Positions 28,966 through 36,681 of a stretch of DNA of 64,000 nt are shown piece after piece (the first letter of the stretch is position 1; every line of letters begins with the position of its first letter). This DNA is from Bacillus atrophaeus. GTDB lineage: Bacteria > Bacillota > Bacilli > Bacillales > Bacillaceae. The notes under the pieces are model-generated. The model made no database searches. It was not told where the DNA came from and saw only the letters and a program-made list of their open reading frames with translations. The position numbers and the translations under genes were made by a program. The stretch spans positions 62,001 to 126,000 of the forward strand of contig NZ_LSBB01000020.1 of NCBI RefSeq assembly GCF_001584335.1. The letters run 5' to 3'.

Positions 28966-29170
28966 ATGAAAAAAGTCATAGTAGTCGGCGCAGGGATTCT
29001 TGGTGCATCGGCAGCATATCAGTTAGCAAAAATGGGTGCTGATGTTCTTGTTATAGATCGCAAAGATAAAGGGCAGGCTACCCATGCAGCTAAGGGTATT
29101 ATTTGCCCGTGGATATCACCGCGGAGCAATCAGGGCAATATTAAGGTTGAGAGTCATTCACTAAATATTT
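28966..29170 (+). pseudogene. N-terminal relic of a DadA/YurR-type FAD oxidoreductase
   Basis: About 60 codons read as a normal dinucleotide-fold start (KKVIVVGAGILGASAAYQLA, then DVLVIDRKDKGQATHAAKGI, CPWISPRSNQ), which matches the first sixth of a D-amino-acid-dehydrogenase-like protein of about 370 residues. After NQGN the sequence no longer fits and stops at 29184. ATG and AGGAAAGGG are intact, so a short useless peptide could still be made. B. subtilis 168 has no such gene here. Confidence 0.75.
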
Positions 29171-29587
29171 GGTTCATTTCTTAACAGAGCATTCGTTCAC
29201 TCATTCTGCTAATGCATTGAGTAGGAAATGCGCAGAATATGCTTACTGAAAAGCCAATGTTTTTCAATAAATTCTCACCTACTATCTGTTAGAATCCCCT
29301 TTTATTATGTTTTATTAGTAATAGTTGTAAATTGGAAATGATTGTAGTTTATGCTTGTCAGCGGATTCGGGCCTTTACAGCCAAAAATGACTATGAAAAT
29401 TTTTATACGACATGGTATTCGAGGAGCTAGTCATTTTATAGTTAAATGTAAGAGGAAATCGATTCGGCAAATGATGATCTTAACCGTAAATCATGTAGCG
29501 AAATATCGCATTTTATCAAAAAACAGGTTCAGGTTTCCAATTGTTATTCCGAGTCTTTGGCAGGAATGTTTGTAAAAATACTGAATT
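29171..29587 (+). other. Gene-poor stretch with decayed coding signal
   Basis: No intact gene. One frame near 29366-29585 reads RAFTAKNDYENFYTTWYSR, three stops, then EEIDSANDDLNRKSCSEISH and ends QVSNCYSESLAGMFVKILN before TAA, which looks like a dead coding region of unknown family. It may be the far end of the oxidoreductase locus or a separate relic. Confidence 0.4.
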
Positions 29588-29619
29588 AAAAAAGACACCT
29601 TTTAAAAAGGTGTCTTTTT
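29588..29619 (-). terminator. Terminator after yhdP
   Basis: AAAAAGACACCTTTT and AAAAGGTGTCTTTTT form a long symmetric stem at the yhdP stop codon; it can act on both strands. Confidence 0.92.
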
Positions 29620-29622
29620 GTT

Positions 29623-30957
29623 TTATGCTTCTTTCTGTTCAGCCGCTTCTAACAGCTCTTCGTGCTGAAGCTTTTTCACTTCAATATAAGCAACATGGTG
29701 GCCGTCAATTTCATTAATAATAAATTCGCAGCCTTCTTCTATGATGGAATCGTCCTTTTCAACATCATATTTCTGGGTCAGGAACCAGCCTCCGATTGTA
29801 TCGACTTCTTCGTTTTCTAAATGAATGCCGAGAAGGTCGTTTACTTGGTCGATCAGCACTTTCCCGTCAAGCATATAATGTCCGTCTCCAAGCTTGCGGA
29901 TTTCGTTAATTTCATCAATATCGAATTCGTCGCGGATTTCTCCGACGATTTCTTCAATGATATCTTCAACTGTCACAAGTCCCGCTGTTCCGCCGTATTC
30001 GTCTGACAGAATAGCCATATGCACTCTGTCTTTTTGCATTTTGACGAGTAAATCTTGGATTGGTGCAGACTCAATGACGTGAATGATCGGATTCACAAAG
30101 TCGGTGATTGTTGACTCAACTGAATACTCACCGCTGATGCAGGCTGTCAGCACCTCTTTAATATTGACGACACCGATAATATTATCTTTATCGCCTTCTT
30201 CAACGGGGTACCGGGTATACTTTTCAATTTGAATGATTTCCATCATGTCAGCGATCGTAATATCGTGCGGCAGGCTGACAATTTCGGTTCTTGGAATCAT
30301 AATTTCTTTCGCAAGCCTGTCATCAAATTCAAATATCTTATTCACGTATTTAAATTCTGATTGGTTGATTTCTCCGCTTTTATAGCTTTCGGATAAGATA
30401 ATCCGCAATTCTTCTTCGGAGTGAGCCAGTTCATTTTCAGAAACGGTCTCCAAGCCGAAAGCTTTCGTCAATAATCGTGCTGAGTTGTTCAGCACCCAAA
30501 TAAATGGGAACATAATGCGGTAGAACCAAATCAGCGGTTTGGCAAACAGCATGGACACTGCTTCAGCTTTCTGAATTGCGACCGTCTTAGGCGCCAATTC
30601 TCCCACAACGACGTGCAGGAAAGTAATGATGGCGTAGGCAAGGATAAATGAGATGATGTGAGACAGTGAACCTGGCATGTTCATCTGTACGAAAAGCGGG
30701 TGAAGAAGCCTTTCAATCGTCGATTCGCCTAAAACCCCTAATCCAATCGAAGTCAATGTAATTCCCAGCTGGCACGCTGATAAATATTCATCAAGGTGCG
30801 TGGTCACTTTTTTTGCGGCAATGGCTGATTTATTTCCTTCCGCGATCAACTGATCAATCCGTGAGCCTCTGATCCTGATAATGGCAAACTCAGATGCTAC
30901 GAAAAATGCCGTCAGCGCGATTAAAACGGCGACTAAAATCAAATTAACAATATCCAA
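29623..30957 (-). CDS. mpfA: Magnesium efflux protein MpfA (YhdP), CNNM/CorC family
   Basis: 444 residues. A CNNM (DUF21) membrane domain with four helices (1-190, starting [20 protein letters not shown]) is followed by a CBS pair (about 205-325, [49 protein letters not shown]) and a C-terminal CorC_HlyC transporter-associated domain. B. subtilis YhdP was renamed MpfA for Mg2+ efflux. The start is TTG at 30957. Its AGGAGGTG ribosome site lies 35 nt upstream with a hairpin between. It is downstream of the MerR gene. Confidence 0.9.
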   Translation of the reverse strand: MDIVNLILVAVLIALTAFFVASEFAIIRIRGSRIDQLIAEGNKSAIAAKKVTTHLDEYLSACQLGITLTSIGLGVLGESTIERLLHPLFVQMNMPGSLSHIISFILAYAIITFLHVVVGELAPKTVAIQKAEAVSMLFAKPLIWFYRIMFPFIWVLNNSARLLTKAFGLETVSENELAHSEEELRIILSESYKSGEINQSEFKYVNKIFEFDDRLAKEIMIPRTEIVSLPHDITIADMMEIIQIEKYTRYPVEEGDKDNIIGVVNIKEVLTACISGEYSVESTITDFVNPIIHVIESAPIQDLLVKMQKDRVHMAILSDEYGGTAGLVTVEDIIEEIVGEIRDEFDIDEINEIRKLGDGHYMLDGKVLIDQVNDLLGIHLENEEVDTIGGWFLTQKYDVEKDDSIIEEGCEFIINEIDGHHVAYIEVKKLQHEELLEAAEQKEA

Positions 30958-31000
30958 TTAGAACCTTCACTCTTAAATGAGAATGAAGGTAACACCTCCT
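30958..31000 (-). promoter_or_regulatory. Shine-Dalgarno separated from the yhdP start by a hairpin
   Basis: Reading toward yhdP: AGGAGGTG (31000-30993), 3 nt, a 10-bp hairpin CCTTCATTCT/AGAGTGAAGG (30989-30964, 6-nt loop), 6 nt, TTG. The linear SD-to-start gap is 35 nt; with the hairpin folded it is about 9 nt. No T run follows, so it is not a terminator. Confidence 0.8.
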
Positions 31001-31017
31001 GTAAGTAAAATAATGTT

Positions 31018-31446
31018 TTAACTTAACAGCAGCAAAAATGATTGAAGCACGGTCAGCTTTTCGGGAGCGAGCTTGCTTTTCAGCTTATCGCGTTCCTCAG
31101 GCTGCAACCTTTCAAACCGATGCAAGATTCCGGAGATGTTTTGATTCATATGATCAATTTCTGAGGTCAGAATACCAATTTCATCATCTTTCAAAGTTGA
31201 AGAGGGAAACTGATTCTCCAGGCGATCTTTAATATCGGACAGGGCCAATCGCTGCTGCTTGCAATCTACAATAAACATAAGACGTTTGAGTGCGTTTTCA
31301 TCATAATAACGGTAATTCGAACAGGATCTGGCCGGCGTAAGCAGACCGAGATTTGTATAATAATCAACTGTTCGTTTCGTTACTCCGGCAAGCGCCGCTA
31401 GTTCACTGATGCGATAAGTCTCAGCCCCATCTAAATCCCTCCCCAA
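31018..31446 (-). CDS. cueR: MerR-family regulator (YhdQ, called CueR)
   Basis: 142 residues. It has a MerR winged helix at the N-terminus (YRISELAALAGVTKRTVDYY, YTNLGLLTPARS) and a dimerisation helix. The only cysteines are in ARSCSNYR and VDCKQQR, inside the DNA-binding half. The C-terminal metal-binding Cys pair of true CueR proteins is absent, so copper sensing is doubtful. The start is uncertain: TTG at 31446 has no good ribosome site, and GGGAGGG lies after it; ATG at 31425 is out of frame. A 5' frameshift or unusual start is possible. It lies 60 nt upstream of yhdP. Confidence 0.75.
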   Translation of the reverse strand: MGRDLDGAETYRISELAALAGVTKRTVDYYTNLGLLTPARSCSNYRYYDENALKRLMFIVDCKQQRLALSDIKDRLENQFPSSTLKDDEIGILTSEIDHMNQNISGILHRFERLQPEERDKLKSKLAPEKLTVLQSFLLLLS

Positions 31447-31549
31447 CCATCACGTTATAGTTATGAGAATAGTTTAATATATGTAAGGGGATTTGCACAA
31501 GTTTATTGTTCTTAGAAATTGAGCGAGCGAGGCCAAGCTCCGCCGGATT

Positions 31550-31687
31550 CTATAAAGGCAAAGGACCTGTACGGGCGGCTGCTGGAACAACATTTATATG
31601 TACGATACTTTTTACCAGAAGCGTCTTCCTATAGAAGAGGGGATCGAACAACTGTGCTTAGAAATAGAGCAACTATTACAGCATTAG
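31550..31687 (+). pseudogene. Decayed 3' end of a gene, possibly an aminotransferase
   Basis: One frame reads SIKAKDLYGRLLEQHLYVRYF, like the C-terminal part of a PLP aminotransferase. A second frame takes over with DTFYQKRLPIEEGIEQLCLE and IEQLLQH before TAG at 31685. Neither frame is long. In B. subtilis 168 an aspartate-aminotransferase-like gene (yhdR) sits at this place, so this may be its remains, but I cannot confirm the family. Confidence 0.45.
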
Positions 31688-31815
31688 CCGCATGCTAAAA
31701 GAGAAGCCCTTTATACTCGGGAAGCAAAAAATCAAAATATTTAAAACTCTGTTTTGGAATGATTTATGGTACAATAAAATATACAATTTATTAAACATAT
31801 TGACTTGGAGGTGGT

Positions 31816-31836
31816 ATGATGGGGCCCTCTGCATAG
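31816..31836 (+). CDS. Six-codon upstream ORF in the yhdT leader
   Basis: GGAGGTG is followed after 4 nt by ATG ATG GGG CCC TCT GCA TAG (MMGPSA), 86 nt upstream of yhdT. The ribosome site is strong and the Pro codon near the end is typical of leader peptides. No known leader is recognised. It could be chance. Confidence 0.4.
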   Translation: MMGPSA

Positions 31837-31883
31837 TCATCAATACATCAAGCGCATCAACCTTAAGAAAATTTGATTTTATC

Positions 31884-31922
31884 AGGAGGTGACTCCCTGT
31901 CCTATCGTAAGGACGGGGTTAA
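31884..31922 (+). promoter_or_regulatory. Shine-Dalgarno separated from the yhdT start by a hairpin
   Basis: AGGAGGTGA (31884-31892), 2 nt, hairpin CCCTGTCC/GGACGGGG (31895-31918, 8-nt loop), 4 nt, ATG 31923. The linear gap is 30 nt; folded it is about 6 nt. The stem sequence differs wholly from that of yhdP, but the geometry is the same. Confidence 0.82.
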
Positions 31923-33311
31923 ATGGACGATATTGACAGTCTGATTTTAATTGGCGTGCTCATTGCTTTAACCGCATTTTTTGTCGCAAGTGAGTTTGCG
32001 ATTGTTAAAGTAAGGAGATCCAGAATTGATCAGCTTATAACAGAAGGAAACAAACGGGCAATACTCGCAAAACGTATTATTACGGATCTGGATGAATACT
32101 TATCCGCATCCCAGCTTGGCATCACCTTGACATCAATCGGACTCGGTGTGCTGGGGGAACCTGCTTTTGAACGCCTTTTACATCCGGTGTTTGAGGCATT
32201 CAGTCTGCCGGCGTCGCTTACCCATGCTTTGTCATTTGCGGCCGCATACGGCTTGATTACATTCCTGCATGTCGTTGTAGGCGAGCTTGCCCCTAAAACG
32301 GTTGCTATTCAAAAAGCAGAACAGCTGACATTATTGATCGCAGGTCCATTACGTTTTTTCTATTTGCTTATGTATCCTTTTATTTGGGTCCTCAACGGAT
32401 CTGCGAGGCTTTTGACCGGAATGTTTGGTTTGAAGCCCGCGTCGGAACACGACAGTTCTCACTCTGAGGAAGAGCTCAGAATGCTGCTGTCCGAAAGCTT
32501 GAAAAACGGAGAAATTAATCCGTCTGAATATAAATATGTAAATAAGATTTTTGAATTCGATAACCGAATAGCGAAAGAAATCATGATTCCGCGGAAAGAA
32601 ATGGCCGCTGTTTCAACCGATATGACGATGAATGAGACGCTTCAAATCATGCTGAAAGAAAAATACACCCGCTGGCCCGTAACTGACGGTGACAAAGACA
32701 GCGTCATCGGCATGGTCAACACGAAGCACTTGTTTTCCGACTTGCTGTTTATGAGCGATAAGGAAAGGGAGAAGCTCTCGATACGCTCGTATGTGCGCCC
32801 GGTAATTGAAGTCATTGAAACGATCCCCATACATGATCTGCTGATTAAAATGCAGCGGGAACGCATTCATTTGGCGATTCTGTCGGATGAATACGGAGGA
32901 ACCTCGGGAATCGTGACGACAGAGGATATTCTTGAAGAAATTGTCGGTGAAATCAGAGACGAATTTGACGAAGATGAGCAGCCGCTGATTCAGAAGCTGT
33001 CCGACCGCCATTATGTGATGGACGGAAAGGTTCGCATAGATCAGGTGAATGAGCTTTTGAGCGCAGCTATTCAAGAAGAAGAAGTGGACACAATCGGCGG
33101 ACTGATTCTGAAAGAAAACATTGACATCGGAGCGGGAGAATCCATTCAAATCGGACAGTATACGATACAGGTCCTAGAGATGGACGGACGGCACATTAAG
33201 CAAATTGACATACAAGAACACGTCAGCCAAACCCCTGAACGCGCGGCACATCACAAGCTGCCGATTCCCGAACCGGTTATGCTGAATAATGCAACCTTGA
33301 GCGAAAAATAA
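31923..33311 (+). CDS. yhdT: CNNM/CorC-type Mg2+ transporter paralogue YhdT
   Basis: 462 residues with the same plan as the neighbouring YhdP: DUF21 membrane domain ([20 protein letters not shown]), CBS pair ([49 protein letters not shown]) and CorC_HlyC domain (DRHYVMDGKVRIDQVNELL). The C-terminal tail is longer and hydrophilic (SQTPERAAHHKLP). It is a paralogue of MpfA from an old duplication, in the opposite direction. Mg2+ efflux is likely but not proved for it. Its terminator begins inside the last codons. Confidence 0.9.
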   Translation: MDDIDSLILIGVLIALTAFFVASEFAIVKVRRSRIDQLITEGNKRAILAKRIITDLDEYLSASQLGITLTSIGLGVLGEPAFERLLHPVFEAFSLPASLTHALSFAAAYGLITFLHVVVGELAPKTVAIQKAEQLTLLIAGPLRFFYLLMYPFIWVLNGSARLLTGMFGLKPASEHDSSHSEEELRMLLSESLKNGEINPSEYKYVNKIFEFDNRIAKEIMIPRKEMAAVSTDMTMNETLQIMLKEKYTRWPVTDGDKDSVIGMVNTKHLFSDLLFMSDKEREKLSIRSYVRPVIEVIETIPIHDLLIKMQRERIHLAILSDEYGGTSGIVTTEDILEEIVGEIRDEFDEDEQPLIQKLSDRHYVMDGKVRIDQVNELLSAAIQEEEVDTIGGLILKENIDIGAGESIQIGQYTIQVLEMDGRHIKQIDIQEHVSQTPERAAHHKLPIPEPVMLNNATLSEK

Positions 33312-33327
33312 GCTCAAGGTTTTTTTG
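33293..33327 (+). terminator. Terminator overlapping the end of yhdT
   Basis: AACCTTGAGC lies in the coding sequence and pairs with GCTCAAGGTT after the stop codon, followed by a T run. Confidence 0.92.
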
Positions 33328-33354
33328 TTAGGCTGTGTGAAATATTATCTAAAT

Positions 33355-33372
33355 AGAACGATCAATCGTTCT
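33355..33372. repeat. 18-bp palindrome
   Basis: AGAACGAT-CA-ATCGTTCT has perfect 8-bp arms. It has the size and look of a TetR-family operator, but no regulator or promoter is adjacent. The 140 bp after it hold no gene. Confidence 0.6.
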
Positions 33373-33467
33373 GTAATGGCTGATAGTGCCGGTCTATGAC
33401 CGTATTCATTAAGCAGATTTCTGCCAGTCATCTTTTCAAGATAAAGGAGCTTTAACGGAATAAGAAA

Positions 33468-33493
33468 GGGAACTTCCAATCAATGAAGTTCCC
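33468..33493 (-). terminator. Terminator after crcB
   Basis: GGGAACTTC and GAAGTTCCC form a 9-bp stem with 8-nt loop; the plus side has a longer T-rich tail than the minus side. Confidence 0.75.
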
Positions 33494-33510
33494 TCATTTT
33501 TATTGTAAAT

Positions 33511-33867
33511 TCAAGATAACAGCGCTATTCCGCACCAAAATGCAACCAAGCAGCCGCATAGCGTTATCGCGGTGTATAACAGGCTTTCCTTTACGCGCTT
33601 TTCGAGCAGCAGCTGAACGGATTCCACACTGAAAGTGGAAAAAGTGGTAAACGCGCCGAAAAATCCGGTGCCGATGATGGTGCTTACGGACGGATTGGTG
33701 ATGTTAAGTGCGGTAAACAGCCCGAGACCGAAAGCTCCGAGTATATTGATCGTCAAAATACCGATGGGAATGCTGAAGCTGTTCCTTTTGGCTGAAATCC
33801 TCTGTCCGAGCCAAAAGCGGAGCACAGATCCGATTCCCCCAGCAATACATATCCCGGCAATTGTCAT
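33511..33867 (-). CDS. crcB: Fluoride exporter subunit CrcB (first paralogue)
   Basis: A small dual-topology fluoride channel (Fluc) of 118 residues with four helices. It has the family motifs [12 protein letters not shown] and [18 protein letters not shown]. It overlaps the next crcB by ATGA and has GGAAGGAG upstream. Paired CrcB proteins in Bacillus probably form a heterodimer with fixed opposite topologies. B. subtilis has the same pair (yhdU/yhdV) here. Confidence 0.9.
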   Translation of the reverse strand: MTIAGICIAGGIGSVLRFWLGQRISAKRNSFSIPIGILTINILGAFGLGLFTALNITNPSVSTIIGTGFFGAFTTFSTFSVESVQLLLEKRVKESLLYTAITLCGCLVAFWCGIALLS

Positions 33868-34259
33868 GACGGATCAATCTCCTTCCTTTGCTGTCCGCCC
33901 GCTATTCGCCGTCCGCACAAAACACCGGCAAGCGCGAGGCCGATCCCTGCTAAAAGTGAGGCAGCCATATATGCAGCGGCTGCTGCCGGGGCTGTTTGCA
34001 GCATCATAACCGATTCTTTAGAAAACGTCGACATTGTGGTAAACCCGCCGCAAAAGCCGGTGCCTAAAAAAGCGGACAGAAGAGGCCGTTTAGTCCGGAC
34101 TGTAAAAAACCCGGTGAGCAGCCCGAGCAGAAAGCTTCCGGATATATTTTCAAGCCAAGTTGCAAGGGGAAACGTATTTGTATGTAACCATGCAGATAAT
34201 CCATATCGGAGGCAGGACCCTACAGCGCCTCCGATAAAAACAGCACTATATTGTTTCAT
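33864..34259 (-). CDS. crcB: Fluoride exporter subunit CrcB (second paralogue)
   Basis: 131 residues, four helices, with [17 protein letters not shown] and [21 protein letters not shown] at 34259 (MKQYSAVF) is preferred because AAAGG lies 8 nt upstream; ATG at 34268 is too close to it. It starts within the end of yhdW and overlaps the other crcB, so yhdW-crcB-crcB is probably one unit. No fluoride riboswitch fold is seen upstream of yhdW. Confidence 0.88.
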   Translation of the reverse strand: MKQYSAVFIGGAVGSCLRYGLSAWLHTNTFPLATWLENISGSFLLGLLTGFFTVRTKRPLLSAFLGTGFCGGFTTMSTFSKESVMMLQTAPAAAAAYMAASLLAGIGLALAGVLCGRRIAGGQQRKEIDPS

Positions 34260-34977
34260 GTTTGTCATCCTTTAAAGTGAAATCAGGATAATCCGTCACG
34301 ATGCCGTCAACAGCCATGCTTTGCAGTTTGTCGGCTGTTTTTTGATCTCTTATTGTCCAGGCAAACACTTTTAAGCCGCGTTTATGGACGGAAGATATAA
34401 GCAGACGGTTCAGCCGAGTATATTTTATATTGGCATAATCCGCGCATGATTGATAGACATTCAATTGATTTCTCGTCAATCGCCCGAAACTCGGTCTTGC
34501 AATGACGGCTGTCGGGATAGAAGGATAGAGATCGCGGAACGTCTGAATGGATCGGATGTTAAAGGATTGAACGATATTATAAATGGAGAAAGAAAACGTG
34601 CTTAACAGCTTTCCCACTTCTTTTTCAAGTCCGACTTGAGAAGGAGGGCCTTTCAATTCAATCAGCAGACCGACTTTCTGATGATAGCGCTTGAGTACGG
34701 CTTCAAGTGTCGGAATTTTTTCTCCTTGAAAGGCGGGGCCGAACCAGCTCCCTGCATCAAGTGTTTGCAGTTCTTTCAGCGTATAATCTTTTACATAGCC
34801 AGTGCCGTTCGTCGTCCGGTCAACCCTGTCATCATGTATCACCACAATGTGCCGGTCTTTGGTGAGCTGCACATCAAGCTCAATCATATCCGATTTCAGT
34901 TCCGCAGCTAAGTCGAAGGCGGCAAATGTATTTTCCGGCGCGTAACCGGATGCTCCGCGATGGGCGATGGTGTACAA
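34246..34977 (-). CDS. yhdW: Glycerophosphodiester phosphodiesterase-like protein YhdW
   Basis: 243-residue GDPD-family TIM barrel. The catalytic/metal motifs are present: HRGASGYAPENT, ELDVQLTKDRHIVVIHDD and LLIELKG. There is no signal peptide, so it is cytoplasmic, unlike GlpQ. It should split glycerophosphodiesters to glycerol-3-phosphate. The start is TTG at 34977 with GAGGAG. It heads a unit with the two crcB genes. Confidence 0.88.
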   Translation of the reverse strand: MYTIAHRGASGYAPENTFAAFDLAAELKSDMIELDVQLTKDRHIVVIHDDRVDRTTNGTGYVKDYTLKELQTLDAGSWFGPAFQGEKIPTLEAVLKRYHQKVGLLIELKGPPSQVGLEKEVGKLLSTFSFSIYNIVQSFNIRSIQTFRDLYPSIPTAVIARPSFGRLTRNQLNVYQSCADYANIKYTRLNRLLISSVHKRGLKVFAWTIRDQKTADKLQSMAVDGIVTDYPDFTLKDDKHETI

Positions 34978-35172
34978 GCGTGTCAGCTCCTCATATGGAC
35001 ATTTCTGTTATTGTATCAAAATTCATATATGCACCGCGATACCAAGTGGTGAATTTTTTTGAGAAAAAAGAATAGGCCGGGCTGATTCGGGCGTATATCT
35101 TAAAAAAGAAAAATAAACAGCACGGTATACCGGTATGACAGCGTTCGCCAAAAAAATAGTGCTTTCGACTTG

Positions 35173-35200
35173 TTTACAAAAAATTCTGTTATTTTATAAT
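35173..35200 (+). promoter_or_regulatory. Promoter of yhdX
   Basis: TTTACA, 16 nt, TATAAT, ending 22 nt before the yhdX start codon; a good sigma-A-like match. Confidence 0.6.
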
Positions 35201-35221
35201 AGCAAAAAAGGAGGCGAGATC

Positions 35222-35326
35222 ATGGGTAAAGGGAGAATCAGAGTGGAGGAAAGAATTAAGGCCGAAACGGATGCTGAAATGCAAAAAGCAACTCTCCTGG
35301 ATCAGACACAAACGAAAAGGAAGTAG
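35222..35326 (+). CDS. yhdX: Small protein YhdX
   Basis: 34 residues, highly charged (MGKGRIRVEERIKAETDAEM), likely one short helix. ATG at 35222 has GGAGGCGAG at good spacing, its own promoter and a terminator. It is recognised as B. subtilis YhdX; function is unknown. A longer in-frame open stretch from 35135 crosses the promoter and is not used. Confidence 0.8.
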   Translation: MGKGRIRVEERIKAETDAEMQKATLLDQTQTKRK

Positions 35327-35376
35327 TACGTGTTGTCCCTATTGAATCTGGCTGAAATATGATGAAAGATACTATG

Positions 35377-35400
35377 CCCCGGCTCTGTGCCGGGGTTTTT
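35377..35400 (+). terminator. Terminator after yhdX
   Basis: CCCCGGC and GCCGGGG around TCTGT, followed by TTTTT. Confidence 0.92.
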
Positions 35401-35484
35401 ATGCGTCTATTGAGACATTAAAAGAGATTTTTGCCGAATGATTTAGTATAATTAATTTTCGATTGGGATAAAGGAGCGACCGTC

Positions 35485-36600
35485 ATGCCGGAAAATCTAC
35501 AACAATACTTTACACTTGATAAAACGATACAAATAGGAATCAGCGTAGGCATTTTGCTGATTTTTCTCATACTCAGAAAGATATTTACGAAGTATTTATT
35601 CAATCTGATTTTTAATTTAACAAACAAGCCGAAAACAGAAATATTTAAACAGGTGATCGTTGCCTTTGATAAACCTGCCAGGTGGTTTTTTGTCGCCCTC
35701 GGTCTTTTTTTGGCCATTCGGTATTCCCCGTTCTTTGATGGGCAGATGCCGCTTATCAGCAAAGTGTACCGTTCGTTTATTGTGGCGCTGTTGTCTTGGG
35801 GTCTTTGTAATTTGACAGCAGCCTCATCATTTTTATTCCATAAGGTCAATCAGCGATTCGATCTTGAAATGGACGATATTTTGGCCCCGTTTTTATCGAA
35901 GCTGCTTCGATTTGTCATTATTGCGCTCAGCGTAAGTGTTATTGCGCAAGAATTTAATTACGATGTAAACGGCTTTGTAGCGGGGCTGGGGCTTGGCGGA
36001 TTGGCATTTGCGCTTGCGGCCAAGGATACCATCAGCAACTTCTTCGGCGGAATCATTATTATCACGGAAAAGCCGTTTACCATTGGCGACTGGGTTCAAA
36101 CACCGAGCGTGACGGGAACGGTGGAGGATATCACATTCCGAAGCACGAGATTCAGAACGGCACAAGAAGCTGTTGTTACCGTCCCGAACTCCACGCTGTC
36201 GATGGAAGCCATCACGAACTGGACAAAAATGAACAAACGCCAGATTACATTCTCGCTTCATGTGTCATACGCCACGCCTGTTGAGAAAATGGACCGCTGC
36301 ATTAAAACGCTCAGAAAAATGCTGATCGAGCATGAAGGCGTGCATGACGACACCATTATGGTCAACTTTGACATGTTTGCTGACAGCTATTACAACCTAT
36401 TCTTTAATTTTTATACAAAAACCACAGCATGGGCTGAGAACCTTGATGTCAGAGAAGATATCAATTACCGTATTATAGACATTTTGGCAGCGGAGGGTGT
36501 AGAGTTCGCGTACCCGGGCCAAACCGTACTGGTGAAACAGAAAAACCATAATGATCCGTTTCAGACGAATCGGACCGATAGGGAGAAGGAGCGGGCATAG
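35485..36600 (+). CDS. yhdY: MscS-type mechanosensitive channel YhdY
   Basis: 371 residues. Four N-terminal helices lead to the pore helix with the glycine/alanine-rich motif GFVAGLGLGGLAFALAAKD, followed by the MscS beta domain (FFGGIIIITEKPFTIGDWVQ, VEDITFRSTRFRTAQEAVVT, VPNSTL) and a soluble C-terminal domain. It should release solutes on hypo-osmotic shock. AAAGGAGCGACCGTC precedes the ATG. It is monocistronic. Confidence 0.9.
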   Translation: MPENLQQYFTLDKTIQIGISVGILLIFLILRKIFTKYLFNLIFNLTNKPKTEIFKQVIVAFDKPARWFFVALGLFLAIRYSPFFDGQMPLISKVYRSFIVALLSWGLCNLTAASSFLFHKVNQRFDLEMDDILAPFLSKLLRFVIIALSVSVIAQEFNYDVNGFVAGLGLGGLAFALAAKDTISNFFGGIIIITEKPFTIGDWVQTPSVTGTVEDITFRSTRFRTAQEAVVTVPNSTLSMEAITNWTKMNKRQITFSLHVSYATPVEKMDRCIKTLRKMLIEHEGVHDDTIMVNFDMFADSYYNLFFNFYTKTTAWAENLDVREDINYRIIDILAAEGVEFAYPGQTVLVKQKNHNDPFQTNRTDREKERA

Positions 36601-36608
36601 CCCGTTGT

Positions 36609-36649
36609 ACTCCGTCCTTTAGCTGCCGCTTTCGGACGGAGTTTTTTTT
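36609..36649 (+). terminator. Terminator after yhdY
   Basis: ACTCCGTCC and GGACGGAGT with a 16-nt loop that may fold further; followed by eight T residues. Confidence 0.9.
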
Positions 36650-36681
36650 ATGGTAAAATAATCGAAAAGGGCGGTGAAGCT

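Noticed and set aside
30964-30989. Terminator between the MerR gene and yhdP
   Set aside because: The hairpin is followed by TTCTAATTGG, with no T run, and sits between SD and start codon.
31692-31892. 66-codon ORF before yhdT
   Set aside because: It spans the likely promoter, the micro-ORF and the yhdT ribosome site, and has no family features.
34978-35134. Fluoride riboswitch upstream of yhdW-crcB
   Set aside because: No crcB-motif pseudoknot sequence is visible in this stretch.
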